From positions 5,395 through 23,882 of the forward strand of contig DIAS01000126.1 in NCBI GenBank assembly GCA_002415855.1: DNA of 18,488 nucleotides. Reading direction: 5' to 3'. The position numbers and the translations under genes are program-made. The stretch comes from Bacteroidales bacterium UBA5072. GTDB lineage: Bacteria; Bacteroidota; Bacteroidia; Bacteroidales; UBA10428. Shown in pieces: positions 1 through 8,104 of this stretch (position 1 is the stretch's first letter; each line of letters starts with the position of its first letter). The notes below the pieces were generated by a model that was not told where the DNA came from, ran no database searches, and saw only the letters and a program-made list of their open reading frames with translations.

Positions 1-871
1 GGATCTTGTAAAGGATTTCCCTTTCGGTTGTGAACGTCTTCTGGTCTACCGTGTCAAAAACAGCAGGCAATTTCGACTCGACATAATCCGGAAGATAAAG
101 GCGCATTACATCTGCCGTAATCAGCCGTTTCTCTTCGATAATCGAAATCTGTTCGGCGATATTCTTCAGCTGCCTGATATTTCCCGGCCAACGGTAATTT
201 ACCAGCATATCCTGTGCATCATCGGTCAATGATATGGCAGGCATCCTGTTACGATCGGCAAAATCCACCGCAAACTTCCTGAAGAGCAAAGGGATATCCT
301 CTCTTCTTTGTCGCAAGGGAGGGATCTCAATCGGAACGCTACTCAACCGGTAGAAAAGGTCTTCGCGAAATTTTCCATGCTGAATGGCTTTGCCGACATC
401 AACATTGGTGGCAGCTATCACCCTTACATTGGTCTTGATTACCTTGGAAGATCCTACCCGCATGAATTCACCGGTTTCCAGCACTCGCAACAATCTGACC
501 TGCGTGGATAAAGGCAGCTCAGCGACTTCATCCAGGAAAATGGTGCCATTGTTAGCCACTTCGAAGTATCCTTTTCTGCTTTCATAAGCACCAGTGAAAG
601 ACCCCTTTTCATGTCCAAACAGTTCTGAATCAATTGTTCCCTCAGGGATGGCGCCACAATTTACCGCAATATAGGCTCCATGCTTTCTCGAACTGAACTG
701 GTGGATAATCTGGGGAATGGCTTCCTTACCAACGCCGCTTTCTCCGGTAATCAAAACAGACAGATCGGTGGGTGCCACCTGTACCGCAATATCAATCGCC
801 CGGATAAGTCCCGATGAGTTTCCAATTATGCCAAAGCGTTGCTTGATCTTAAGAATATCAGGCTTTTCCAT
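1..871 (-). CDS. Sigma-54-dependent transcriptional activator (AAA+), 3' end outside window
   Basis: The reading frame opens at 871 and runs off the window edge after 290 codons, so the C-terminus is missing. It is an AAA+ activator that remodels sigma-54 RNA polymerase using ATP. Visible parts: Walker A GESGVGKE (residues 43-50), the sigma-54 contact loop in the variant form GSFTGA (90-95; canonical GAFTGA), Walker B IFLDE (111-115), the arginine-finger region FREDLFYRL (168-176), and the WPGNIRQL motif (228-235) that ends the ATPase domain. The AAA+ domain begins about 15 residues from the start, so there is no receiver, GAF or PAS domain. The start has a good GGAG ribosome site a few bases upstream. 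Any DNA-binding helix-turn-helix would lie in the missing end. The family call is secure; its regulon is unknown. It is divergent from kdsB. Confidence 0.95.
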   Translation of the reverse strand, partial: MEKPDILKIKQRFGIIGNSSGLIRAIDIAVQVAPTDLSVLITGESGVGKEAIPQIIHQFSSRKHGAYIAVNCGAIPEGTIDSELFGHEKGSFTGAYESRKGYFEVANNGTIFLDEVAELPLSTQVRLLRVLETGEFMRVGSSKVIKTNVRVIAATNVDVGKAIQHGKFREDLFYRLSSVPIEIPPLRQRREDIPLLFRKFAVDFADRNRMPAISLTDDAQDMLVNYRWPGNIRQLKNIAEQISIIEEKRLITADVMRLYLPDYVESKLPAVFDTVDQKTFTTEREILYKI

Positions 872-906
872 GATGTTCTCCGGAATTTTCTTGTGTCAAC
901 AGCTGA

Positions 907-914
907 CAAAATTA
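907..914 (-). promoter_or_regulatory. Candidate -7 box for the sigma-54 activator gene
   Basis: On the minus strand the octamer TAATTTTG matches the Bacteroidota -7 consensus TAnnTTTG at every fixed position and lies about 35 bases upstream of the start at 871. No TTG or TTTG sits at the usual distance of about 19-21 bases upstream, so only half of the promoter is supported. The region is AT-rich, which raises the chance of a random match. Confidence 0.3.
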
Positions 915-966
915 CAATATTAATAGTTTTTTTGTAATTTGCATCTGTCAAATATTCATGTTTTAT

Positions 967-1713
967 ATGCTTAAATCAATACGGTTTATCGGTATCATTC
1001 CGGCGCGCTATGCCTCCACCCGTTTCCCGGGGAAGCCCCTCGCCCTAATCCATGGGAAAACAATGATCCAGCGGGTATACGAGCAGGCTTCCAAAGCCAT
1101 TGAAACGGTATTCGTGGCCACTGATGATGATCGGATATTTAAGGCGGTAAAGAACTTCGGCGGTAAAGCTGTATTGACCTCGGAATCTCATAAAAGCGGA
1201 ACCGACCGTTGTGCAGAGGCTTTACGGAACGTTGAAAAAGATGGAAGCGGGACTTATGATGTTGTGCTGAATGTGCAGGGTGATGAGCCCTTTATTGAAC
1301 CGGAGCAGCTGGAACTGGTGAAGTCGTGTTTTTACAGCGGTAAAACCCAGATTGCCACCCTTGTTAAAGCCATATGTTCAGCCGAGGAACTATTTGATCC
1401 CAACCGGCCCAAGGTCACTGTAAATAAAAACCTGGAAGCCATTTACTTCAGCCGTTCCACTATTCCTTTTCTTTGCGGCAGGGAGCCCGATAGCTGGCTT
1501 GCCTCCCACACCTTTTACAGGCATATCGGGTTATATGGCTTCAGACGTGACATCCTTCCTGAAATCACCGCCTTGCCGCAGTCCCCTTTAGAACTGGCCG
1601 AATCGCTTGAACAGCTCCGATGGATTGAAAATGGTTACAGGATTGCCGTTAAAATTACCGCCAGCGAAAGTTTCGGGATTGATACACCAGAAGATCTGGC
1701 AAAACTTCTGTAA
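967..1713 (+). CDS. kdsB: 3-deoxy-manno-octulosonate cytidylyltransferase (CMP-Kdo synthetase)
   Basis: Activates Kdo with CTP to CMP-Kdo and pyrophosphate in the cytoplasm, giving the donor for lipid A-Kdo synthesis. Visible family motifs, numbered from 967: the nucleotide-binding IPARYASTRFPGKPL (residues 11-25), ATDDDRI (51-57), SGTDRCAEA (77-85), NVQGDEPFI (102-110), HIGLYGFR in the second half, and GIDTPEDL near the C-terminus. The start at 967 gives 248 residues, the usual length of the family. An in-frame ATG at 958 would add three residues, and neither start has a Shine-Dalgarno site. It is the first gene of a plus-strand run, followed 22 bases later by the Mpv17-like gene. The Kdo transferase that uses its product is encoded on the other strand at 8075-6825. 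Confidence 0.96.
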   Translation: MLKSIRFIGIIPARYASTRFPGKPLALIHGKTMIQRVYEQASKAIETVFVATDDDRIFKAVKNFGGKAVLTSESHKSGTDRCAEALRNVEKDGSGTYDVVLNVQGDEPFIEPEQLELVKSCFYSGKTQIATLVKAICSAEELFDPNRPKVTVNKNLEAIYFSRSTIPFLCGREPDSWLASHTFYRHIGLYGFRRDILPEITALPQSPLELAESLEQLRWIENGYRIAVKITASESFGIDTPEDLAKLL

Positions 1714-1735
1714 TTTAATCGGAGACGGACAAATC

Positions 1736-2416
1736 ATGATAAAACGCGGTGATTTTCTTTGGGCGGCCTGCCTCTGCGCTGTAACGGCATTTCTTGTTGT
1801 GCCGGACTTACGGCAGTTGTTTTTGCGGGTTACGACTGCACATCCCTATGTCATGGGATTTATCAAGTTTGCGGTTCTGGCCACCATGGGGGAATTGCTG
1901 ACCCTGCGGATTATTTCAGGCAGATGGCAGAAACCGGCCGGACTGTATTATAAAGCAGTTGTGTGGGGATTTGTGGGGATCAGTATTGTGCTGATGTTTG
2001 GTTTGTTTTCCGAAGGTGTGTACGGGATTGTTCAAAAAGGTCTGCTGCCTGACGCCCCGGGATTCACCGGCAGACTTCTGAAAGCTTTTTATATCGGAAC
2101 GTTGCTGAACCTGACTTTTGGACCGGTTTTCATGGCTGTACACCGAATTTCGGATACCTGGATCGACCGTTACGCAGAAGGCCAGAGACCAACCCTGGGA
2201 ATGGTCATGTCGCAAATCGACTGGCTTGAATTCTTTCGTTTCGTGGTAGGCAGGACCATACCTTTCTTCTGGATCCCGGTACAGACCATTAACTTCATGT
2301 TGCCTGCACAATACAGGATCATTGTGGCAGCTTATCTTTCCATTGCCCTGGGGCTGATCCTGGCATACGCAAGGAGAAGGAAGAAGGTTGATCCGGGATT
2401 AAAGAATGTGGATTGA
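1736..2416 (+). CDS. Mpv17/PMP22-family-like integral membrane protein
   Basis: A 226-residue hydrophobic protein with about four or five membrane segments (roughly residues 7-24, 39-60, 74-97, 114-135 and 193-211). The C-terminal half resembles the mainly eukaryotic Mpv17/PMP22 family: GPVFMAVH (129-136), then a W-x-P-x-Q-x-x-NF pattern in FFWIPVQTINFMLP (177-190), Arg194, and YLS (200-202) in the last helix. Eukaryotic members are organelle inner-membrane proteins, proposed channels of unsettled substrate; the role in bacteria is unknown. The open frame extends upstream to 1607 inside kdsB, but the ATG at 1736 is preferred: it avoids the overlap and has GGAGA ten bases upstream. It follows kdsB by 22 bases, so co-transcription is likely. 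The family assignment rests on recalled motif spacing and needs a profile search. Confidence 0.68.
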   Translation: MIKRGDFLWAACLCAVTAFLVVPDLRQLFLRVTTAHPYVMGFIKFAVLATMGELLTLRIISGRWQKPAGLYYKAVVWGFVGISIVLMFGLFSEGVYGIVQKGLLPDAPGFTGRLLKAFYIGTLLNLTFGPVFMAVHRISDTWIDRYAEGQRPTLGMVMSQIDWLEFFRFVVGRTIPFFWIPVQTINFMLPAQYRIIVAAYLSIALGLILAYARRRKKVDPGLKNVD

Positions 2417-2450
2417 AGAAGCAGGAATCAAGGGGAAAGGCGATCGGAAG

Positions 2451-2484
2451 TGATGCTGTATTGAAGAATCTTCCGTCAGCATCA
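2451..2484 (+). other. Nested hairpin between the Mpv17-like gene and GH92 gene
   Basis: Outer arms TGATGCTG (2451-2458) and CAGCATCA (2477-2484) are perfectly complementary over 8 bp. Inside them GAAG (2463-2466) pairs with CTTC (2470-2473) around the loop AAT, leaving an internal loop of TATT opposite CGT. The structure lies in the 125-base gap before the GH92 start at 2542. No clear U-tract follows, only a short AATTTTA run, so a terminator is possible but not typical. Attenuation or mRNA processing between the envelope genes and the glycosidase genes are alternatives. Confidence 0.42.
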
Positions 2485-2541
2485 GAATTTTACACGGGGT
2501 ATCCATTTTTCATTAATTTATGGTCTCAATTGTATAAAATT

Positions 2542-4899
2542 ATGAGATATTCAATCATCCTACTCCTCTCCCTTTTACCTGAGATGGTGTTCCCCCAGTC
2601 TTACAGCCCGGTCACGGATCCTGCTGACCTGGTGAATCCGCTGATGGGCACACAATCGAAATTCAGTCTTTCAGCCGGGAATACTTATCCCGCCATTGCC
2701 CGACCCTGGGGAATGAATTTCTGGGTACCGCAAACCGGGAAAATGGGGGACGGATGGGCATATACTTACGATGCTGATAAGATCAGAGGATTCAAGCAAA
2801 CACACCAGCCCAGTCCCTGGATAAATGATTACGGGCAGTTTTCCATACTGCCGGAAACAGGCACCCCCAGTATTGATGAAGATAAACGAGCAAGCTGGTT
2901 TTCTCACAAGGCCGAGATTGCCCGGCCGTATTATTACAGCGTTTACCTGGCTGATTACGATGTGCTGGCCGAAATGGCACCCACGGAAAGGGCAGCAGCG
3001 TTCCGTTTCACATTCCCGGAATCCGACAGTTCCTATGTACTCATTGATGCTTTTGACAAGGGTTCCTTTGTAAAAATCATTCCGGCTGAGAACAAAGTTA
3101 TCGGTTACACCACAAGGAACAGCGGAGGTGTACCGGAAAACTTCAGAAATTATTTTGTTATCCGGTTCGACAAAGCTTTTGCCGATGCATCGGTATGGCT
3201 GGATGGCCGTGTTGTTCAACATGCACATGAAACTGAGGGCAATCATACGGGTGTGCTGCTGCATTTTACAACCCGTAAAAGAGAATGCATCCATGCCAGG
3301 GTGGCGTCATCCTTCATCAGTGCCGAACAGGCCGAGCGCAACCTGGGCGAAATCGGGAACAGGGATTTTGATGCCGTCAGAGAGGAGGCAAAGGCCGCCT
3401 GGAACCATGAGCTTGGCAGGATGCAGGCATTGGGCGGATCGCCTGATCAAACAAGGACCTTCTATTCATGTTTATACCGGACCATGCTCTTCCCCCGGAA
3501 GTTCTATGAGCTGGATGCCGACGGAAAGGTAATGCATTACAGTCCATATAACGGTAAGATCCTTCCGGGCTATATGTTTACGGATAATGGTTTCTGGGAC
3601 ACCTTCAGGGCTGCATTCCCCTTTTTTAATCTGATGGAACAGAGCCTAAATGCACAGATCCAGGAGGGACTGGTAAATGCCTACCTCGAAAGCGGCTGGC
3701 TTCCTGAATGGGCCAGTCCGGGTCACCGCGATTGCATGATCGGATCAAATTCGGCTGCCATCATTGCGGATGCCTACCTTAAGGGCATCAGGGGATATGA
3801 TATTAACACACTGTATGAAGCGATCCTCAAGAACTCGGAAAATGAAGGCCCCCTGAGCTCTGTCGGACGCAAAGGCGTGAAATATTACAACGACATCGGT
3901 TACATTCCTTACAATGTAAAGATCGACGAGAATGTCGCCCGCACCCTGGAATATGCTTACGACGATTTTACCATATGGCAGCTGGCAAAAGCCCTGGATC
4001 GGCCGCGTGATGAGATTGACAGGTTTGCTGCCAGGTGCGGCAATTACAGGAATGTGTTTGATCCGGAATCAAAACTAATGCGTGGTCGTAATCTCGATGG
4101 CTCCTTCCAGTCACCTTTCAGTGCTTTCAAATGGGGGGACGCCTATACGGAGGGCAACAGCTGGCATTACACCTGGTCGGTTTTTCATGATATCAAAGGT
4201 TTGATCGGGCTGATGGGGGGTGATAAGCAGTTTGTTTCCATGCTCGACTCCGTTTTTGTTGTTCCACCTGTTTTTGATGACAGCTATTACGGGTATCCCA
4301 TTCATGAAATCCGTGAAATGCAGATCATGAATATGGGAAACTATGCACACGGCAACCAGCCAATTCAGCATATGGTATACCTGTATAACTATGCCGGGGC
4401 CTCATGGAAAACCCAATACTGGTTGCGCGAAATTATGGACCGCTTGTATACACCGGCCCCTGATGGATATTGTGGAGATGAAGACAACGGTCAGACCTCT
4501 GCCTGGTATGTTTTCTCAGCCCTGGGTTTTTACCCGGTTTGTCCCGGAACCAGCCAGTATGTGATTGGTGCTCCGCTGTTTAAGAAGATCATACTGACCC
4601 TGGAAAACGGCAACGAGATAGTGGTCAATGCACCGGAGAACAACCCGGCCAACCGGTATATCAGTTCGTTGAAATTGAATGGCGAAGAGTATTCCAGGAC
4701 ATGGATTGACCACCAGGATCTTATGAAGGGAGCAGTTCTGGATTTTGCCATGACGGATGTGCCTGACAAAAACAGGATCTACCGGAGAACTGATTACCCT
4801 TATTCTTTTTCAGATTACGAAACACAACAGGATATCACGTTTTTAAACCTGACCGTTCCTGTTCCGTTTCTTACAATAAAAAGTGAAAATCAACACTAA
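2542..4899 (+). CDS. Secreted GH92 alpha-mannosidase (probably alpha-1,2)
   Basis: A 785-residue glycoside hydrolase of family GH92, calcium-dependent inverting exo-alpha-mannosidases that trim host or fungal mannans and N-glycans. The frame is open from 2413, but the ATG at 2542 gives a clean signal peptide (hydrophobic run, then VFPQS near residue 20). Family motifs: NPLMGT (31-36 region), HQPSPW (88-93), DNGFWDTFR (348-356), EGNSWHYTW (537-545), HE (588-589), HGNQP (603-607), GDEDNGQTSAWYVFSALG (645-662). Compared with the studied Bacteroides thetaiotaomicron enzyme BT3990 as I recall it, Glu537 fits the general acid and Asp646/Asp648 the base pair. Trp93 and His588-Glu589 fit the +1 subsite associated with alpha-1,2 specificity. 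All are present, so the enzyme looks active. The stop codon abuts the next start, implying one operon with the GH5-like gene. Confidence 0.95.
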   Translation: MRYSIILLLSLLPEMVFPQSYSPVTDPADLVNPLMGTQSKFSLSAGNTYPAIARPWGMNFWVPQTGKMGDGWAYTYDADKIRGFKQTHQPSPWINDYGQFSILPETGTPSIDEDKRASWFSHKAEIARPYYYSVYLADYDVLAEMAPTERAAAFRFTFPESDSSYVLIDAFDKGSFVKIIPAENKVIGYTTRNSGGVPENFRNYFVIRFDKAFADASVWLDGRVVQHAHETEGNHTGVLLHFTTRKRECIHARVASSFISAEQAERNLGEIGNRDFDAVREEAKAAWNHELGRMQALGGSPDQTRTFYSCLYRTMLFPRKFYELDADGKVMHYSPYNGKILPGYMFTDNGFWDTFRAAFPFFNLMEQSLNAQIQEGLVNAYLESGWLPEWASPGHRDCMIGSNSAAIIADAYLKGIRGYDINTLYEAILKNSENEGPLSSVGRKGVKYYNDIGYIPYNVKIDENVARTLEYAYDDFTIWQLAKALDRPRDEIDRFAARCGNYRNVFDPESKLMRGRNLDGSFQSPFSAFKWGDAYTEGNSWHYTWSVFHDIKGLIGLMGGDKQFVSMLDSVFVVPPVFDDSYYGYPIHEIREMQIMNMGNYAHGNQPIQHMVYLYNYAGASWKTQYWLREIMDRLYTPAPDGYCGDEDNGQTSAWYVFSALGFYPVCPGTSQYVIGAPLFKKIILTLENGNEIVVNAPENNPANRYISSLKLNGEEYSRTWIDHQDLMKGAVLDFAMTDVPDKNRIYRRTDYPYSFSDYETQQDITFLNLTVPVPFLTIKSENQH

Positions 4900-5991
4900 A
4901 TGATCCTAATAAAACGCATGATGAAAAGCTTAAACATCTTATCAGTACTCGTGATCCTCACCTGTCTGCTGGGTTGCAAACCCGCTGCGGAAATCAAACC
5001 CCGTGAAGTTTGGAGCAAAGAACAGGCCAATAACTGGTACCAGCATCAAGGGTGGCTACGGGGCTGTAATTTTATTCCCAGTACCGCCATTAACCAGCTG
5101 GAAATGTGGCAGGCCGAAACTTTTGATACCGCCACCATCAATCGCGAACTGGGCTGGGCAGCATCCATCGGTATGAATGTAATGCGTGTTTACCTCCATC
5201 ACCTTGCCTGGGAGGTAGATACTGCCGGCTTCAAGGACAGGATGGGCCAATATCTTAGAATTGCCGACAAGCATGGGATCCGGACAATTTTTGTGTTTTT
5301 TGATGATTGCTGGAATCCGACTTACAGGACCGGCAAACAACCCGAACCAAGGCCTGGGATCCACAATTCGGGCTGGGTACGCGATCCCGGGGATATTTTG
5401 TTCGAGGACACCACCCTGTTTACCGGACTTGAAATGTATGTCAAGGATGTCATGAAACGATTCTCGCAGGATACCCGGATCGTTCTTTGGGACCTTTACA
5501 ATGAGCCCGGGAATTCAGGTTATGGCAACCGTTCCATGAATCTGCTGCAAAAGGTCTTCCGCTGGGGACGCGAAGCAAATCCATCACAGCCACTTTCGTC
5601 GGCAGTGTGGAATGCCATGCTGGGTGACCTGAATGGTTACCAGCTCGGGAACTCCGATGTGATCACCTATCACCAGTACCAGAACGATTCACTACACAGG
5701 AAGGCTATCGATTCATTGCGCGTGTATGGCCGGCCTATGATATGCACCGAATATATGGCACGCAAGCACAACAGCCGTTTCGATAACATCATGCCAATGC
5801 TCAAAGCTGAAAATATCGGGGCAATCAACTGGGGACTGGTTTCGGGTAAAACCAATACAATCTACGCCTGGGATGCGCCCATGCCCGACGGATCAGAACC
5901 TGACCTATGGTTTCATGATATATTCAGGAAAGATGGCACACCTTATAAGCAGGAGGAAGTAGACCTGATAAAAAGCCTTACCGGGAAGTGA
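4900..5991 (+). CDS. GH5-like (clan GH-A) glycosidase lipoprotein
   Basis: A 363-residue predicted lipoprotein with a TIM-barrel glycosidase domain of the cellulase/GH5 type. The lipobox LLGC places the acylated cysteine at residue 26. Barrel motifs are MRVYLHHLAW (95-104, with the conserved Arg96), the acid/base Glu202 in DLYNEPGN, HQY (258-260) after strand six, the nucleophile Glu284 in ICTEYM, and NWGLVSGK (310-317). Both catalytic glutamates are present, fitting a retaining enzyme. The substrate cannot be read from sequence; similar Bacteroidota proteins are often labelled beta-1,4-xylanase by default, which should not be trusted. The start at 4900 directly follows the GH92 stop. ATGs at 4918 and 4921 also give a workable signal peptide. 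The pairing with GH92 suggests both act on one mannose-containing glycan at the cell surface. Confidence 0.85.
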   Translation: MILIKRMMKSLNILSVLVILTCLLGCKPAAEIKPREVWSKEQANNWYQHQGWLRGCNFIPSTAINQLEMWQAETFDTATINRELGWAASIGMNVMRVYLHHLAWEVDTAGFKDRMGQYLRIADKHGIRTIFVFFDDCWNPTYRTGKQPEPRPGIHNSGWVRDPGDILFEDTTLFTGLEMYVKDVMKRFSQDTRIVLWDLYNEPGNSGYGNRSMNLLQKVFRWGREANPSQPLSSAVWNAMLGDLNGYQLGNSDVITYHQYQNDSLHRKAIDSLRVYGRPMICTEYMARKHNSRFDNIMPMLKAENIGAINWGLVSGKTNTIYAWDAPMPDGSEPDLWFHDIFRKDGTPYKQEEVDLIKSLTGK

Positions 5992-6028
5992 ATAAACTGC
6001 TGCAGGGTTTTCACCCCTCACAGGCATA

Positions 6029-6802
6029 TCACCCTGCGTGCTGTACAATATACTGCCGGATGATTCCAGCAATGGTATCTTTTTTCCCTGATGGCGGGAT
6101 CTTTGCCAGAATCCTTGCAGCATACTCCCTTTTTATGATCAGAGCAAACGTGGCAGGGAAGTTCATGTCGTATATCCAGCTCAGGCGCAACAGACGATAA
6201 TCATTCATTGACTGTGCCAATTCCGGCGGCACAGTAAGGCTGTTACGGAAACATGTCACTATTTCATCCGGCACTTCGTATGCGTCCTGTTCCGTTTCCT
6301 CCAGGATCCTGTTCACCACGTTCCGGATGGTCAGTATCTCCCAAATGTCGAGCTTATCAGCGTCGCGCAACAGCCTGGTGAAAAGGAATGTTCTATCGTC
6401 CAGTGCCGGGTTTACAACGGCTACATTGTGATTCAGGACCGACCGGATAATGACCGGGTAATCGGCATGCCCGGTCATTCCGTCAAAGAAGCCTGATTCA
6501 TGCAAAATTTTGATTCCCAGCTCGGCATGGTTAATGGATACTGCATCATCAAATGTGGCATAGGTGATAAACTGCTGAAACCGTCCGATATCATGAACAA
6601 GGGCAATAGTCTTGGCCAGCCTGATATCGGCTTCCGAAAATCCCGTAAGCCGTGCAATTTGCTGAATATTGCTGATTACATGATAGGTGTGCTCAACTTT
6701 CAGGTCGATGTGCCGACGTGAAAAGGCATCCGGCACCCTGAGAGAAGTGATATAATCCTTGAAACGGGACAGCAGCACCTTATAGTTTTCTGTTGATATC
6801 AT
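6029..6802 (-). CDS. HD-domain metal-dependent phosphohydrolase
   Basis: A 257-residue soluble protein of the HD superfamily, whose members hydrolyse phosphate esters or nucleotides with a divalent metal held by an H...HD...D set. Candidate ligands: His38 or His41 (VEHTYHV), His70-Asp71 (LVHDIGRFQQF) and an Asp in LRDADKLD (145-152). The conserved NHAELG (91-96) follows the HD pair, as in many stand-alone HD proteins of Bacteroidota. The frame stays open upstream to 6976 but would overlap waaA, and homologous sequence begins at the ATG at 6802, where no Shine-Dalgarno is visible. It starts 22 bases after the waaA stop, so it is probably co-transcribed. The substrate is unknown. It converges with the GH5-like gene across 37 bases. 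Confidence 0.85.
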   Translation of the reverse strand: MISTENYKVLLSRFKDYITSLRVPDAFSRRHIDLKVEHTYHVISNIQQIARLTGFSEADIRLAKTIALVHDIGRFQQFITYATFDDAVSINHAELGIKILHESGFFDGMTGHADYPVIIRSVLNHNVAVVNPALDDRTFLFTRLLRDADKLDIWEILTIRNVVNRILEETEQDAYEVPDEIVTCFRNSLTVPPELAQSMNDYRLLRLSWIYDMNFPATFALIIKREYAARILAKIPPSGKKDTIAGIIRQYIVQHAG

Positions 6803-6824
6803 TGTCGGGAATAAAGGTAGACAT

Positions 6825-8075
6825 TCACTGGCGAAGGGATTGATTCTGCAAGACGTGCTGCACAATACGGGCAGTGGCACCGATGTTGGCATTGATGTAG
6901 TTTTTTGCCTGCACGGCAGCCTGAGACCGTTCACCAGGATTGGTAAACAACCGGTCAAAGATCTCATTAAGGGCATGTTGAGAATTTACTGTGAAAGCGC
7001 CACCGGATTCGGTCAATTCTCGCGCCTCCCTGGATTTTCCGAAATTCGGTCCGAATATAACCGGGATACCGTAAACGGCGGCTTCCAGTATGTTATGAAT
7101 ACCCTTGCCGAAACCACCGCCGACATAAGCCAGCTGACCATAGCGGTAAAGGGAGGAAAGCATCCCTATGTTATCAAGGATGAGCACCTGTTTATCACGT
7201 ACATTGCTGACCGAAGCTTGTGAATACAGGATATGGCTCTTGCTGAGCTGTGAGGCAATCCGGTTGATATGCGCCATTTCTATTTCATGAGGAACAATAA
7301 TGAACCTGACCGCGGCATCCGCAGAGTTGATGTACATGATCAGCAATTCCTCATCCTCAGGCCATGTGCTACCTGCAACAATACAAAAAGTCCCCTGCGA
7401 GAATGCGCCGGCTATTTCATTGTTTGCGGCCAGGCCGGCAATTGTTATTACCCGGTCGAAACGCGTGTCCCCTGCAACGGTGGTATTGTACAGTCCGATG
7501 GAATTTAAAAGCCGGCAGGAATTCAGATCCTGCAGGTAAAAGTGCGTGAAAAATGAAAGCCTTTTGCGGGACCATTGACCCACCCGGCGAAAGAACGCCT
7601 GGTTTGGCCTGAAGATCCCTGAAACCAGGTAAACCGGAATGGCTGACCGGCACAGGTATTTCAGGTAAAAATGCCAGAATTCATACTTGATGAAGAATGC
7701 CATATCGGGCCTTACCAGGCTCAGGAAATCGCGCGCATTGTACGGTGTATCGAGCGGCAAATAGCAGACCAGATCTGCTTCCGGGTAATTCTTCCTGATC
7801 TCAAATCCGGAGGGGGAATAAAAAGTCACTACCAGGCTTGATCCGGGCATCTGCCTTTTGAACGCTTCCATCAATGGTCTGCCTTGTTCGAATTCTCCCA
7901 ATGAAGCAGCATGGAACCAAATAGTCGGTGAACCCGTATGCTGCCATTTTTGCAGACTTTTTCTCCAGGATTTCCTGCCGTTGATCCATAGCCGTGCCTT
8001 TTTATTGAACGGAGAAATAACAAGCACCAGGAGGTAAAACAGGTGAATAACGATGGTGTAAAAAACTGTCAGCAT
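6825..8075 (-). CDS. waaA: 3-deoxy-D-manno-octulosonic acid transferase (Kdo transferase)
   Basis: Transfers Kdo from CMP-Kdo to the lipid A precursor at the cytoplasmic face of the inner membrane. With the ATG at 8075 the protein has 416 residues, normal for the family, and begins with the expected membrane anchor (LTVFYTIVIHLFYLLVLVI). Motifs: HAASLGEFEQ with the catalytic glutamate of the N-terminal lobe, VTFYSPSG, IKYEFW, AGSTWPEDEELL opening the C-terminal lobe, VPHEIE, and GGGFGKGIHNILEAAVYG with PVIFGPNF, which form the CMP-Kdo site. A longer frame from 8186 adds 37 residues rich in the AT-rich intergenic sequence and is not favoured. The HD gene follows 22 bases downstream. The gene is divergent from the first superoxide dismutase gene. 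Whether one or two Kdo residues are added cannot be told from the sequence. Confidence 0.94.
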   Translation of the reverse strand: MLTVFYTIVIHLFYLLVLVISPFNKKARLWINGRKSWRKSLQKWQHTGSPTIWFHAASLGEFEQGRPLMEAFKRQMPGSSLVVTFYSPSGFEIRKNYPEADLVCYLPLDTPYNARDFLSLVRPDMAFFIKYEFWHFYLKYLCRSAIPVYLVSGIFRPNQAFFRRVGQWSRKRLSFFTHFYLQDLNSCRLLNSIGLYNTTVAGDTRFDRVITIAGLAANNEIAGAFSQGTFCIVAGSTWPEDEELLIMYINSADAAVRFIIVPHEIEMAHINRIASQLSKSHILYSQASVSNVRDKQVLILDNIGMLSSLYRYGQLAYVGGGFGKGIHNILEAAVYGIPVIFGPNFGKSREARELTESGGAFTVNSQHALNEIFDRLFTNPGERSQAAVQAKNYINANIGATARIVQHVLQNQSLRQ

Positions 8076-8104
8076 AATTTCTTTAACAAAATAAACTATT
8101 TCTG

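Noticed and set aside
2413..2541. N-terminal extension of the GH92 reading frame by 43 residues
   Set aside because: The extension overlaps the Mpv17-like stop, buries the signal peptide inside the protein and contains the hairpin. The start at 2542 is better.
2671..3294. 207-residue minus-strand open frame
   Set aside because: It lies within the GH92 gene on the other strand and has no motif support.
4348..4365. HGNQP in the GH92 protein read as loss of a catalytic glutamate (HGNEP in other members)
   Set aside because: Alignment by spacing to the base aspartates places the general acid at Glu537 in EGNSWHYTW, which is intact. The GNQP form is, from memory, common in active Bacteroidota GH92 enzymes.
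6002..6037. GCAGGGT / ACCCTGC inverted repeat between the convergent GH5-like and HD genes
   Set aside because: A 7-bp stem with a 22-base loop and no U-tract. It may aid termination but cannot be separated from chance, and one arm is coding.
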